DNA from: Dasyornis broadbenti
Taxonomy: Eukaryota > Chordata > Aves > Passeriformes > Dasyornithidae
DNA length: 64,000 nucleotides
Assembly: GCA_013397935.1 (NCBI GenBank)
Contig: VZRN01005166.1
Span: 1,299,582-1,363,581, forward strand
Direction: 5' to 3'
Part shown: in pieces, positions 1-13,300 of the stretch
Position numbering within the stretch: the stretch's first letter is position 1
Layout: each line of letters opens with the position of its first letter
Translations under genes and position numbers: made by a program
The notes under the pieces: generated by a model
What the model was told of the DNA's origin: nothing
Databases searched by the model: none
What the model saw: only the letters and a program-made list of their open reading frames with translations

Positions 1-1840
1 TGACACCCACCACCAATATTGCTTTCTACCAACAGGTCCTTACTTTTCAGACAAGCAGTCCATCAAAAATCTGTGGGCATGATGATGATATCTAATGCTT
101 CTTTGCCTCCTGTTTGCTTTTATGTAACATGTGAACTCCTCTTTCCATGGCACAGCAGGGACTGCCTGCTCTGTCCTTCAGCCAGTGCCCTCTCTGAAAA
201 GCACACCAGGATTTTTCTCAAAGGGGTTTCTCCCCCACTGCCTTGTGCTCGGGACTGGGGCAGCTGTGCTGTCTTCTCTGGTCCATTCTGCCTCTCCCAC
301 CTCAGCATGTGCACACCACACCAGCTCCCTGACCACCCATGGCTTTGTGCCAGCAGTGCTGGACCTCCAGGGTTGTGGCAGGACCTACCAGAGTTTAAAC
401 AGACTCTGAAACAGAGGACAGTGGGCATAAAATTCACAACAATTTAGGAACTGCATACACCGTGTCACAAGAGGACCAGAAGGATGTTACACACATAATA
501 TAAGCTGCAAAGCTTCTGTAGGTTGAAGAAAGAGACCCCTTGGAGACTTCATTTATCCTCTCTCCTCCAGATCATGCAGAGCATGCACATTTGCCCCCAC
601 TGATAAGCCCCACCGTTTGTATTCAGGTGTGTTAGCAACAATGTACTTTGCAATTAAAAGAATGGATTCAGATCCATCACGTGAGTCTGTCATAGAACAG
701 GAAATGGGTTATATAAACCTTGCTTTGCTCTGGCAATAAATTCTGTGTTTTTGCCAGCTTGTCTTACCCAAAGTTTTTCTCTTAATCCTGTAGAATTAGT
801 ACTGACAAGAACACAAGCTATAGTGTCCTCGTGTGCTTCCCTCTTCTTAGCTGTTTTTTTGGGTATCTAAGCCAATGATCTGAGGCAATATTGACATTCC
901 TTGAAAAACATCGAATCTACAGGTAAGGGGTTTTTTTCTCAGAGATTAGAGAAGTCTGCTGAAATTATAACTGGATGGTTTTAGCAAATAACTGGGAAAA
1001 TGTTTCCAGCAAACCTGGTGACCATTCACTTTCACCAACCTGACATTTCTGCATGACAGAGAGGAGGGTCAGGCAATCCACCATTTTTGGGCGCCATAAA
1101 CAGCCCAACACCAGAATCACGGTTTTACAGCTACTGCTGGGAAGTAGCCCTGGAAGGTGCCTCAAAGCCAGACACAATATTTCCCACACAATTTTTATGT
1201 CTCCTCTTTGCACATTACACAGATATAGATGTCACTACCCATTCAGGGGTGCACAATAAAAACAGTAAACAAGAAAGTGCACCTTTTAGAAGGTGAATTA
1301 AAATCTTAGGATAAAATGCTTTAAAACTATGGTTGTTTACTTGGGTTTCATCTAAATTCCAGCAGACTGTTGGTTTCCAAAAACAGCTTTCCTATGTTGA
1401 TTGATTAGAACTTGACATTGTTTAGAACTTCTATGCAACAGGCTGTATTGATCTGAAAGCCCAGTTCTAATTCACATAAACATTTGCCTGACTTTGTCCA
1501 TCAGGATGCCTGATATAAATCTGAGGGATACTGCTTTAAATTCCAAATATTTTCCACTACATTTTTGTGGGATTGTTATAAGTTTGGAAACACTTAATGC
1601 AAATTTACTGGAACAGAAAAAAAACAACAGTGGTTTGGAAAGTGTGTTTGTTCTGTTTGGAGAACTTTCAAATAAAACAAATTTCACTTGGTTTAGCTTT
1701 TGGATAGGTTCTGTCCCACCTTTCTGACATCCTTGCTCCAATCATTAGGATATTGCAATCATCCACAGCCTTCTCTCTCCTGGAGCCACACACTGAGAAC
1801 ACAAAATCTTGGAGCATCTAAAATAGCTGGTGACTGTACA
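1..1840. other. Gene-poor AT-rich intergenic DNA
   Basis: No coding exon is recognisable. Open frames are short (up to 142 codons), overlap on both strands, and resemble no protein family I know. No strong repeat family was recognised before the CR1 remnant that starts near 1845. Confidence 0.6.
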
Positions 1841-1844
1841 AAGC

Positions 1845-2080
1845 AGAGCTGGAAAAGCTCTTGAGAATGTCAAATCCAAGTCCCTGCCTGCAGGAGGAGC
1901 ATCTACCCTAAATCCCTTCTGAAAGAAACTAGTCCGAGACGCTGCTTAAGCTCCAGTGAGGGAACACCAGTATCCCTAGACAAACTGTTATCTTGCTTTG
2001 CTCTTCTTATCCGTGGGAAGTTTTTCCTAGTGCTTAGCCTACATCTCCCTTGCTGCAGTTTAAGTCCATTAAGAAGAATT
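1845..2080 (-). repeat. Old CR1 LINE 3' fragment (antisense)
   Basis: The + strand shows the diverged reverse complement of a CR1 3' end. The clearest part is near 2017-2070, where wording like 'gaagtttttcctagtgcttagcctacatctc' in form (quoted here only as a pattern: GTTTTTCCTA, then CTCCCTTGCTGCA, then TTTAAGTCCATTA) follows the usual CR1 order. Divergence is high, so this is an old insertion. Both ends are approximate. Confidence 0.6.
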
Positions 2081-5000
2081 ATAAGCAGATGAAAAGCATC
2101 TCATATTTCATTCTCTAGAGGAGATAGCAATAAATTATTGGAAGCACCTTTAGGGCTTTGTAATTACATATACATGATCCCAGCCCAGCTTAATATTCAA
2201 GAACCACTCCTGTTTCCCACAGCCAGTGCTCCTGGTTCTTGAAGTGCTGTAACACTGCTGCTTGCTGCACTCCTGAGGCACCTCTAGGAATCTAGAGGAG
2301 CCCATTGGAGCTCAATGGTAGTAAGCAGGGCCCCTGGGCTCAGCTGGGAAGGTATTTAGGGCCACTATGCCCAGCACACGCAGAGGTCATTTAAAAAAAG
2401 AAGGGAAAAAAAGTCAGAGTGGGACAGACAGCTGCACCTGCTCTCCCTGTGGCTTCTCAGGGCTATGACCCCATGCCATGGCCCAGAACCCACTAACATG
2501 ACCTGGCAACACAGGCTGTCTACAGCTCTTCTATCATGCTGCACTCAGATTTTGTCTCCCTCCCCTGACACCGCCTTTTCAGTCTTTTCTCTGGCCTCCC
2601 TCTCCCTCAGCAGTGCAGGAGAAGCTGGAGGTGCTGGGGAAGCCCTTGGCAGGAGAATTTCTGCTGATCTCTGCAAGAGACACTTCCCTGTTGCCTGCAT
2701 GCTTGGATGTTGTGACTGTCCATTGTCCCAAACCTACCTCCACAAGATGTTACCACTGAAGTTTTTCAATGGGATCAAGCTGTGGCTTTCACTACAATTA
2801 CCACAGTGAGAGAATAAGCAGATACCTGACCTGATTAAAAACAAATCACCTGGCTAAAACCAGAAACAAATTCCCTCTTGTTACTAAAGCCTTGAGTCAG
2901 GCTAACTGCTTTGGGATGACTAATTTTGGTCTCTCAGCACAGATACCTGCCTTCAGGGCAGTGGAGGAAACAGGACCCAGGGGTTCCCCGATGAAGGAGC
3001 TCAGGAGAAAGCCAACAGCAAAGCTGACCACAAAGAGGGAGACAGAGGTGTGCAAACCAGGCCCAAGACATGCAAATTCCTGGCTGGTCCTACAGATTCA
3101 GAGTTGCACCTTTTGTGTCTCCCCATGCCCATGGTGTGAAGGCACTCAGCAATGGCAACACTGACTGTCTCAGTGTAACAACCCCACAGACAGCACTCTC
3201 ATGGGAAGTTAATAATAAGCTCAGCTGAATCTTCCTCTGAAAGTTCCTGTTGCCTCCAGAAGGGTTAGACTTGACGACTGAGACAATTAACGCTTGCAGA
3301 GGTAATGGGACAAGGAGCCCAAAAGGCAACAAATAGGCAATGTCCTGCTGAGCATTTTGCTGCGGCTGTGAATTACACCTGAAGTGCCCTGAATTGCCAA
3401 GTGCTTTGGCAATTCCCCTCTTCATTCTTGCATACAAAATTAAAGCAAAGACCCAGACACAGGCAGCCTTTGCTCCTCTTTTCTGCGCTCTTCAGCATTT
3501 ATAACAGACCAACATTAGCCCAGCATGACTCTCCACTCTCTGTCTGTCTTGGTCGTGGAGTAACAGAGTTTTGAGTTGAGAACTCAGACACTCAGTAAGT
3601 CCAAACCACTATGAAGAAGAAATTAGTTTGGCTATTGTGCATGATGCAGCAACTGCTTCTCAGATTATTCTATTCTATTCAGATTATAAAAAACAGTATT
3701 AATTTTAGTTCTACCATTGTGCAGTTTTTATTGAGGATCTGGGACTTGTAGAACACTTTTTGTTCCGTTTATTCCAATTTTCTCATTAAAAATTGAAACC
3801 AGGCTGCACACTAGAATTAAGCGTGTTGCTCTGAAAGGCCGAATACTGCTCTCTCTTCTGACAATGACAAAATTCCCATTACTTTTATTGGCACAGTACT
3901 GAGCCCTAAAGCTAAAAGTAGTTCCATCAGTGGCAGTACCATTACATTCAAAATGAAATGCTGCTCTTGATGCAGAACTGAATTTCTTACTTTGCTGTCA
4001 TTTGTGAAAAACAATAATGATCTTTGCAGATGCCTTCTGTGTAGGTCTCTGCCTTCCTTCCACATCGTTTTGCGACTTGGACTGCTTGGTCACCACCACA
4101 GAAATGCCAATAAGCCAAAAGTGACACATCCAAGCTACAGTAGGTATCTATCCAAGTACAAGGCAGCTCAAAGTTTGGTTGCCACAGGGATGATATGTAA
4201 AGAGCTCCTCTTACCAGTAGTCCTGGTGTATGGAGGATCCTTCTTTCAAATTGCAAGACCTGAAGATTTACAGTGCATTTTCTGATTATCTCATGCTATT
4301 TTTCTTAGGAAATCAGATTTACCTGTGCAGCTAAATCTTGAGGAAAGAAACATGATGTTTTCTTTCCAGATAAACTGTTAGATCAGTTCAGAAAAAAAAA
4401 AAAAAAAATCATCACTCTGTGACAATTCTTATGAGTCTGTCATGTACCCATAATTTAGTGTCTCTTGGAAAGACCCAGATGATGAAACACAGAGACTGCA
4501 GAAGAGTGTCAGCTTGCACTTCCACAGACAAGTTTGAGAAAAATCCCTTTAAAATATGGATAAAATCTAAATTTAAAAAGTAGTAACAAACGATCTAAAA
4601 AGAATCTTAACACTTTTTAAAATAAAATCTCTGGAATTTGTTGGTGCAAGTGTGGTTTTTGAAGTTTATAAATCATTGTTTATATAAATATAATAGTCAT
4701 GGCATTCTTGTCAGTAACACAAGCTCTTTGTTAAACATTCATATCTTCATGTGCTCCCCCTAGCAAATGTGCTAAAAGTAGCAATCCAAAGGCTTCTGTT
4801 AGCTGCTGGACTTGGCTGCAATAGGACAACTGGCTGGAGAGAAAGTCCTGGACAGCAAAGCCTACTCCCTTTGAAGCTGACACCTTGGTACAGCTATTTT
4901 CGTCTCCTTTCCTGCTAAGCTTTTTGGTGCCACAGCTCTCAGACCAGATGAGGGAGTGAGTGGTCAGACCCTCTCCAGCACACACCACAACACTCTGAAA

Positions 5001-7760
5001 TTCCCCCAGAGTCCTCCTGCAAATCTACACTCAGAGAAACAGCTCTCCCTTTCTTTCCTAACCCGGGGCATTGGCTGGGCTCCAGACTAACCTCCTAAGA
5101 CTAGGCACTCAAAACTGAGCCAGCACCTCAGCCCTGTTTGCAGGCTTGTTTATGCCACAAGCCTGTGCAAAGAACTGCTTCAAATCTACTGGTAAGGTGA
5201 AGCACCAGGGAAGGTTTGCAAGTGTCTAATGATCTCATTTAAATCTCCTTCTGAAATACTTTATTTCTAAATTATGAAGAGATTTAATAATAGTTTTCAG
5301 CTTCATTAACTCTTTTATATACCTGGAGTTAGAAAACCCACAAAAATCTTGATTAATTGCCCAGCAGTGTTGTCTGACATAGGGTAAGGTTTACACCAAT
5401 GTTAAAACCTTTCTGACAAAGTGAACTTTTACGTGACATCAATATCTGGTTTATGAAAATATAGAAAACTGACCCCATGTCATGTTCCTCTTTTTCTGAA
5501 AAATTTCATAGAGCAGCAATTTGGCTGAAAAGTGCAGCAATGCGTTCAGCTAGAACAGAACCTTTCAAAACTGTGTGAGAATGGTACCTTGGCAGTATTT
5601 TGCAAGTATCTATCCAAGGTCAGAATTTAACATAGTAGGCACATTTTGTTAACAAACATCTCTGCTGATGTGGAAATAGCATGAGATGAGTTTTAGAACA
5701 CAGCAGCATGAGCGATGGCTGCTATGCACATGGTTTCTAAATATTTTTGTTACTGCCCAACACCCCTGCATTTTGAGATGTTCAGCACAATCTGGGTTCC
5801 TTCTCGAATGGTTTACATGCAAAATTCTGAACTTTTCATATTCAAAAGCCTTGCTCCAGTCAACATGCATTTGGGGTGTGTGAGGAATGAAAAATGAGCA
5901 AATATACTGCCAGCTGCCGTTTAGCCAGTCTGACTGATCCATTTAAGAACAGGGCTGACTTCCAAGGACATCCAGCACAGTGTTAATGTTGAAATTTTGA
6001 GACATTCTCTTTGAAAAGAAAATGAAGATGAAAGTAGTAAGATGTCAAAATGCTTGAATTGTGAATTACCATTTAATATTCCAGTGAAGAGACGTATGAA
6101 TAAAGACAAGGGTGCCTTGCTGCTAAAAATAACCTCTTGTTTTTAATGCTGATCTGCAGCTGTAATGAAAGTGTTCAGCATTTTTCAAGTCCAGCAGTTT
6201 TTAAATCTAGCAGATTGTGTCAGCCTGAGAGAAGAAAAACTCACTGTGACTTTTAGACAAACTGTAATTATTTGTCTAACTTACCTCTGATTTTGGAAAC
6301 AAAGTCTATCCTCCTAACCAAAGGCAAACCAAAGGCAAACTATCACCTTGGTATTAAACAAAGCATGAAATCACAGAGCATTGAAGAGAGGCCCTGGGAG
6401 ATAAGAAATACTTGGTGTCAGAACCACTTCAAAGAGTGTAGGATCATCAGCCTGCTCTATTGCACAAGGGCTATTAACACACAAATCTGTCATGATTAAA
6501 TTAATATTTGTGAGCTTAACTGTGATCCTTTCTCCTTTGCTTAATGAAGGACTAATTTGACTGAAGCTGAAGGAATTACATGCATGTGACTGACCCCAGA
6601 ATTAGGCTTCATACATGGTTTGGATGACTTTGATTTTTGGGGGGGCTCTGTTGAGCCTGCACTCCAAAGCTTTCTCTTCTTCCATGAAAGCCCCTGCAAC
6701 ATTCAAAGGGGGCTTAAAGTCAATTTACCAATGGGTACCAATGGGTACCAACAGGAAAAACCCTTTACACTTGGATTCTGTGAGAGAAAGAGTATCTTCA
6801 CTCAGAAGCAAAGAATATAGCAAATGTCATATTTCTAACAGGCCATTGCCATTTTGGCAATGTTTTCAGCACAATTTAGCACAATGCCCAAATAAAATTG
6901 TCACTTATAAGCAGCCTGTTCCAAAAGTTCTGAAAAGAAAATGCGTTAGGCAATGAAAAGAGAGAAGAATACAACAATATAAGGGAAAAGTGGAAAGGGA
7001 ACTGTGATATCTTGTTTGAATGACAAGCAAACTTTTTGTGTCTTCGCTGCAAGAGAAAAAGGGGTTTTGTGACTGAGAGGCACTTCAAAGGACCTGTCAC
7101 AGCTCAAAATCCTAGCAGAGGCAAGGCACAGGTCTCTGGTACAGCAGTCAAAGCAATCTTTACATCTTTAGCTCACCAGTTATAGTGAGATAAAAAAACA
7201 CAGTGCCTTGGATCTGCAAAGGCTGCATGTTAACATAACTATCTTAATGTCAAAGAGCATCTTGGTTTTCCATAGGAATAACTATGAAATTAAGCAATTT
7301 TGAGCATTCTGTCAGAATATCCAGCTACATTATTTTTATAGGCCAAGAATTTACCAAGCAGATACTCCAGAATATAAATTTGGCCTGCAGGGTAGGGATG
7401 AAGTGGGGGAGTTGTGGCAAGTTCATATTTATACAGTTCCTGTCCTATCTTCTCCACCATGCAGCACCACTTAACAGCCCTAAAAAAAGATGTGAAAATT
7501 CACTGTCTTGCCAGATAGCACTCATTTATTTTTTCTAGGTTTCTTTCACACCCCACCATTTTTCCAGCACCCATGCTGTACTTCTGTAAATAAACAACAT
7601 GACAAAATGGCTTTTATGACCAGGCCTAAAGAATTTCAGTTCATAGATATCATTATATATAACTATGCATAATATCAACTAGATTTAATTCCACAGGATA
7701 GTAATCTTAGAAAAATAAGCCCCCTTATTATCCATATGACCAGCTCAAGTTGAGCACAGT
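2081..7760. other. Intergenic DNA without supported genes
   Basis: I see no exon with a recognisable product. Small local features are an A-tract at 4392-4408 and short tandem duplications near 6318-6340 (CAAAGGCAAAC unit) and 6729-6750 (CCAATGGGTA unit). The rest is unremarkable AT-rich sequence with short shadow frames. Confidence 0.55.
4392..4408. repeat. A-tract
   Basis: An uninterrupted run of A follows GATCAGTTCAG. It could be the tail of a retroposed copy, but I recognise no retrogene just upstream. Confidence 0.8.
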
Positions 7761-8056
7761 ACCACAGAATCACTGCATGGCTGAAGTTGGAAGGGATGTC
7801 TGAAGGTCATGTGGTCCAACCGCTCTGCTCAAGCAGGACCACACAGAGACAATTGCCCAGGACCATGGTTTTTGCCCAGATGGCTTTCGAGTGTCACCAA
7901 GGATGAAGACCCCATGACTTCCTTGTGGAGCATGTGCCAATGCTGGGTCACTCTCCCAGTAATACTGGGTAGCTTGTTCCAGGGAAGAAAATACTGGTCC
8001 TGTGGTCAAAGGACCACTTCTGCTTCCAAAAGGATATTCAGACCCCCTGGAACCAC
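7761..8056 (-). repeat. CR1 LINE 3' fragment (antisense)
   Basis: The + strand begins with ACCACAGAATCACTGCATGG and continues through GTTGGAAGGGATGTCTGAAGG, GTGGTCCAACC, TGCTCAAGCAGGACCAC and TGCCCAGGACCATG. This is the familiar order of an antisense avian CR1 3' end, in which CAGAATCA is the inverted ATTCTRTG terminus. The right boundary is approximate. Confidence 0.85.
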
Positions 8057-9160
8057 AACAACTGTAATGGATTTTTTTATGACAAATGGGACATATTCTT
8101 AGTGTCCACTGGGAATCATGGATCTGCAGGCGACAAACTGATCATCAGATACCTACATCTATGGAAATGAGTGAAACTTTTATAATGTACTGTAAGTCCA
8201 TGGCTGTTACTGTGCAGAACTTGCAGTTGTCCTATGGAGTTTAAAATTCTCATAGGGTTAGACAATTGAACACACTCTAGGACTATTTTGACTACAAAGG
8301 CTGCTTAGGCACTTCAGACTCCTGTAGCTATCAGGAGTATAAATGTGATTATCTCAGCCCATCCCATCTCTGTTCACTTCTAAGTAAATTACTATTATTA
8401 ATGACTACTCTGCACCTGACTGACTTAAATTTCTAGCACTGACATAAAAATAAAAAAGCTACTGTTGAGAGTTTTTAGAGGAAAAACAAATTTAGAATTT
8501 CAGCTCTTTTACCTTTGCTTATGATTGAAGGAGGAACTTCAGAAAACTCATTTGTGATGATATGTTTTCTAGATGTGAGTTTAGATTAGGCTGGTCTGTA
8601 ACTAAGGTAGTTGTTAGCTTAGGTGGTCCCTGGCCATAATGTTGAATAAGTAGTTTGGGTCTATGAAAGTTTGATTCCCTGGGTATTCCTGATGCTGCTC
8701 AGAACACAATGTTGGGGCCAGCAGCCAGCTTGTCCACCCGACACATGGCTTTGTCACACTAACAGTATTAGACAAGGTCCAGCATGTCCCACATATCACA
8801 AATGGGCTCTTGCTCAAATCTGGACCACCCCACTTCTCAATCCAGTGGATATGTGCCTGCACAGGACAAGCCAGGCCTTGGCACAGAGGGCAGAGGAGGT
8901 ACACTCTGGGCTGATACTTTACCCCTCATCTCTCCTTCAGAAATTTCAGCCACTGAAACATTGGAACAAAGTTTTGCCTTACTACAACAGGACATATTCA
9001 GTGTTTACTTCTTGCCACTGCCAAAGGTTTTTAATATCATCTCTCTGTTTCAAGGGAGTTAAGGAGCTTAGTTAAGCCTAATCAAATAACTGCAGATTTT
9101 CCAGGCACAGAAAAAAAAAATTCAGTGATTTCAGGCCATTTACAAAAACATCCACAAAAT
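8057..9160. other. Intergenic DNA without supported genes
   Basis: There are overlapping short open frames near 8614-9075 on both strands, the longest 134 codons. None carries a recognisable domain, and codon content does not favour either strand. Confidence 0.5.
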
Positions 9161-9164
9161 CTGA

Positions 9165-9400
9165 ATTTCTTATTATTTAAATTATTGATTTTATCTGAAT
9201 GTCATTTCCATTTATGTTAATTTTGGTGTAGTTGGGAAAGTGAGCAGCTAGTGAGGCTATTAATCAAACATTCCTGAATCAAAACAATTGGCTAATTACT
9301 TCTAGATGCATATGGCTTTCATTATGCATGAATTAGTTACTAATTCACCCATCCTGCATTTTAATATTCAGCTAGCAAGCTCAGATTGATTTTACAGAAA
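9165..9400. promoter_or_regulatory. Candidate conserved non-coding element (unproven)
   Basis: An AT-rich, non-repetitive block is dense in homeodomain- and POU-like words: TAATCAAA, GGCTAATTAC, ATGCATAT at 9306-9313, ATGCATGA at 9324-9331, and GAATTAGTTACTAATTC. This composition is typical of vertebrate developmental enhancers. I cannot test conservation here, so the call rests on motif density only. Confidence 0.25.
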
Positions 9401-9581
9401 CTTTTATGTTTTCCCAAATTGAGACCTTTGTTACTTACTGAAGAGCTCTAAACAGTAAATAAATATTTCATGAGATTTTAGGAAAAACATCCTCTTTTAA
9501 CTTGTTTAAAGAAAATAATTTACTGAACAGCAGAATAAAATCGAGAGTTGAGTCATGTTCTCCTCAAACTCAGCCGGGAGC

Positions 9582-9737
9582 CCAGAATAAAAAGAGATGT
9601 TGCTAATAGTGCAATTTGCTGGTGTCAGAAGTGGAAGGGCTGCCAGAGCCTCAAGCCAGCTAACTCCAATTGCTCCCTGCTATGAAGAGCATCTGATCAT
9701 TGGTGACTCACAGGGTGCATGCAAAAGAAATGAGCCA
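9582..9737 (+). mobile_element. Possible ERVL remnant: LTR end plus tRNA-Leu-type primer binding site
   Basis: Positions 9620-9634 read TGGTGTCAGAAGTGG, which matches the primer binding site complementary to tRNA-Leu used by ERVL-class endogenous retroviruses. About 30 bases upstream is AATAAA inside CCCAGAATAAAAAGAG, as expected for the polyadenylation signal of an LTR, and GTGCA just before the site could be the LTR end. No retroviral coding sequence follows. The solo LTR at 9738 cuts in soon after. A 15-base match alone leaves real doubt. Confidence 0.4.
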
Positions 9738-10337
9738 TGTCATGCTTTAGCCCCAGCCAGCAGCAAAGCACCACGCAACCACTCAGTCACTCACTCCCGC
9801 AGCAGCAGGGTCAGGGAGAGAATCAAAAGAGTAAAAGCTGGAGAACTCGTGGGTTGAGATAAAGGCAGTTTAATAAGGAAAGCAAAAACCACACACACAA
9901 GCTAAGAAAAAACAGAGAATTAAAACACTGCTTCCCACGGTCAGACAGGTGTCCAGCCATCTCCAGGAGAGCAGGGTCCCATCACACATAACAGTGACTC
10001 GGGAAGACAAACTCCATCACTCCATACATCCCCCCCCTTCCTCCTTCTTCCCCCAACTTTATATTCTGAGGATGATGTCACAAACTATGGAACCTCCTTC
10101 TGTCAGTTTGGGTCACCTGTCCTGGCTGTGTCTTCTCCAAATTCCCATACACCCCCAACTTCCTCACCAGCGTGGCAGTAAGAAAAGCAGAAAAGGCCTT
10201 GGCTCTCTGTGAGTCCTGTTCAACAAAACAAAAAACATCTCCCTATTATCAACCCCGTGTTCAGCAAAAAAATCCAGAACCCAGCCCCATACCAGCCACT
10301 GCAAAGAAAATTAATTTTATCCCAGAAGAAACCAGCA
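9738..10337 (-). mobile_element. Solo LTR of an endogenous retrovirus (antisense)
   Basis: About 600 bp, read on the - strand, has the layout of an abundant songbird LTR type. It begins TGCTGG at 10337, has a TATA-like TATAAAG (complement of 10057-10063), and has an ATTAAA poly(A) signal (complement of 9869-9874) just before the sequence corresponding to CTCAACCCACGAG. It ends in GGGGCTAAAGCATGACA at 9738. The termini are TG and CA. The flanks GAGCCA (9732-9737) and TAGCCA (10338-10343) differ at one base in six, which suits a target duplication. No internal viral genes are present. Family assignment (ERVK-like by the six-base duplication) is from memory of the consensus. Confidence 0.7.
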
Positions 10338-10343
10338 TAGCCA

Positions 10344-13300
10344 TGTCTGTAACCAGAAGGAAGAGCAGAGGTCAGGGGCAGTAGATCCTGTCTTTCTACA
10401 TCTATGGGAGGAAACCTGAGGTAGGGGCTGCAAAGATCAAAAGGAGAAGCTGTGTCTGGTGCAGCAGAGAAGTGGACAGCTAGGAGAGATAAATCCCATT
10501 TGCTTTTATTATGAAGATACTGTGTTCACTGTTAGAGAAGAGCAGGCATAAATTTTCTTGCCACTGTCACATAAAAGCACGACAACAGTGGTAAGGTTGG
10601 AAATGATCAATAAACCCTGGCTTTTTGTGGGGAGTCAGATTCCCCAAAATCTCCTGCTGTGATTTCTTTACTGGAAGCAGTTAAATCCAGAGGTAGTTCA
10701 CCATCCATAGGAGAAAATGCAGCTCATGTCTCCAGGTACATCTGGTAACTCTCACCAGCAATTAAAGGCAGGAGATGACAGCACCCAGAGCCAGAGAAGA
10801 GCTGGGTCACACAAATGCCCTGAGCTGCCTCCACTGCACCATGGGCACAAGCCCTCAGTGTGGGGCAGGCAGCAGTGCTAATGTAGGGCATCCTGTTCAC
10901 CTCCACCATGGGGACATGGTGCACAGCTTTGTCCCAAAGCAGCCTTGTGCATGAGACCTGCTCTGTCTGCAAGACTGACCACCAACACAGGGACCAACCC
11001 TCCCACATTCCTCAGGGCTGCTGTCTCTGCAGGGCTCTCCTTGCTGCAGTCATGGGGCACCGGAGAACTGCCTTGGACATTTATTACAAGGGAAGAAGAA
11101 CGAGAGCTAATGAACCAAAATACAGAACTTCAGATACAACAGCTAACAACTTGCAAACCTGACAATGATATGTTGTTCCGGTTATGGAGCTGTGAAGATC
11201 ATTTATTTCTTTAATTTTAATGTGTTTTGTATTTTGTGTTCCTCTCTCAGAGGTGATTTAAATCTCAGCAGGTATTTTCCTTTATTAAAGTGGTATTGAA
11301 ATCTTCTCCTTGCAAACCTTTTGCAAGGTTTCTGGTTACAGATTTTTAGGGACTGTGTCATCTCCTCAGAACAAGATGTTTGATAAGTCACAACGGTAGC
11401 TTTTTGTCTTCCTAATTTTACCTCAAGCCCAATGAGAGGTTGCAGGAGTCCCTGAAAGACCGCATGTAGCAGGGAGAAGTAAAGGGCTCTGTTGGCAGAT
11501 CAGGCAGAGAACATTCAACTGCATCTCCATCCATGGTGGTCTCTCCCTAGAGGGCAGAACATTCAAGTGCCATTTATGTGCCTAGCCACTGCCAGGCACC
11601 AGCTGTGCTGATGCAGTGGACAAGTGTTACATACCTGAACTACATGCTTAAAGTTGCACAGATGCTTAAAGCATTTCTGTATCAGAACCTCTCCCTCGCG
11701 GGCGCATTGACACATGATGAGCCACTTCAGGAAAGAGCCAGTTCAGGAAAGTCCTATTCAAACCCCTGATGTGGAGTCATGCCCACCCCTTCCATCAGAG
11801 GTTGCCTCTTTGCTTACAGTGACCCAACATCTCTGTGATCGCACCTTAACTCAGATTTCTGAAATTTTCTAGCTCTTCACAAGTGCTTTTGGGGGTGACA
11901 TCACTTCATAGATGTGGGCTATGCAAAAACCAGACATCCCTTAATGCAGCCACCCAAATCCCAGGGTTTTTGTCTGTGCTGAAATTTCAGCTCATCCTCT
12001 TTGGTCAATGCAAGGAAATTGTGCTTGAGAGCAGAGATCCAGCCCTGTGCCTTTGCATGATCAGTCTCTGGAGATGCTTGCTTCTCTCCACTAACATATC
12101 CAGAATGACAGTTGCACATTGATATTGGAACAAGGCTGGGTGAGATAAAGTCCACTCAGATGGTTTTTGGACACAGAGCACAGAGGATAGAGCTGTATAC
12201 AGTAATAGACATGAGCCATTCAGACTGCTGTGGGTGTAAGTCCTTCCTCAGGTGTTGTCATGTCACACTTAGCTTTGATGGCACAAGTCTCTGCTGGAGT
12301 TCTACAGCCATAGAAGATGCTGACTGCAGCAGACAGTGGCCTGTGCCTGGGAAAGGGGTCTCTGGCACTAATGTAGCCCAGACACACCACGCAGTGCAGC
12401 AGGTGAGAGTAAGACTACTGCCTCTGGGTTCCTCTCCTTCAAAGGAAGTGATGCAAGAGTATCTTTTCAGCAGAGAATGCCCTGATACTCACAAATAGTT
12501 ACACATCATGACAAGGGACAACTTTTTGAAATTTCCCAAGGGAAAAAAAACAACAAAATATATCTGGGATCAGTGGAAAAATCCTGTTCTAAATATATCC
12601 CTTTGAATTTTATATTGCAGGGAAAATGCTACATACATACAGGAAATATATTTCTGTTATTACAATGAACATTTCAATCTAGTAGTCTAGATTGCATTTG
12701 GTGTCCTAATGCACTAATAAAGTTGCAATGAAATGTTTTGGCTTCTTCTCATTGAAAGTTTTAGAGAAATTGATTTGTTCCCAGAAAACATTGTTTCAAT
12801 TAAAGAGCATTTTTCATTGCAAGATTGTTCTTTGAGAGTTTTGAGGTAGCTTTAGCTATGACAAGAAAGATGTATAGATTACAGATGCTGCTGGTCTGAA
12901 CTTGTCTCCCATATAAACATATTTCCTGTACCATGCTGGATTTGCAGATAAATCTTTTTTCCCAATATAAAATAAGGGAGCAAAAACTGAGATTAAGAGA
13001 GATTATTTTAATCTTAGAACTGTTAGAAAATAGATTGATGTGTTGTCAGAGTGAAAAAGAGACTCAGAAAGTGAAAGCTAGGGCTGAAAATGTCAGACTT
13101 AAAATAAATCTAGCCAGGCAAGTTGAATTTCAAATTGTTCCATAATACTACAGTGACATTCTGAGCAATAATTAAATTCTCTATTGTTTGCATTCAGTGA
13201 AGAATCTTTTAATATCCTGTGATTTATCATTCTAAAACTGCATAGCAATATAATCCTCTCCATTCTAAATAGAGCTGTAATTGTTAAAGAGATGGTAAAA

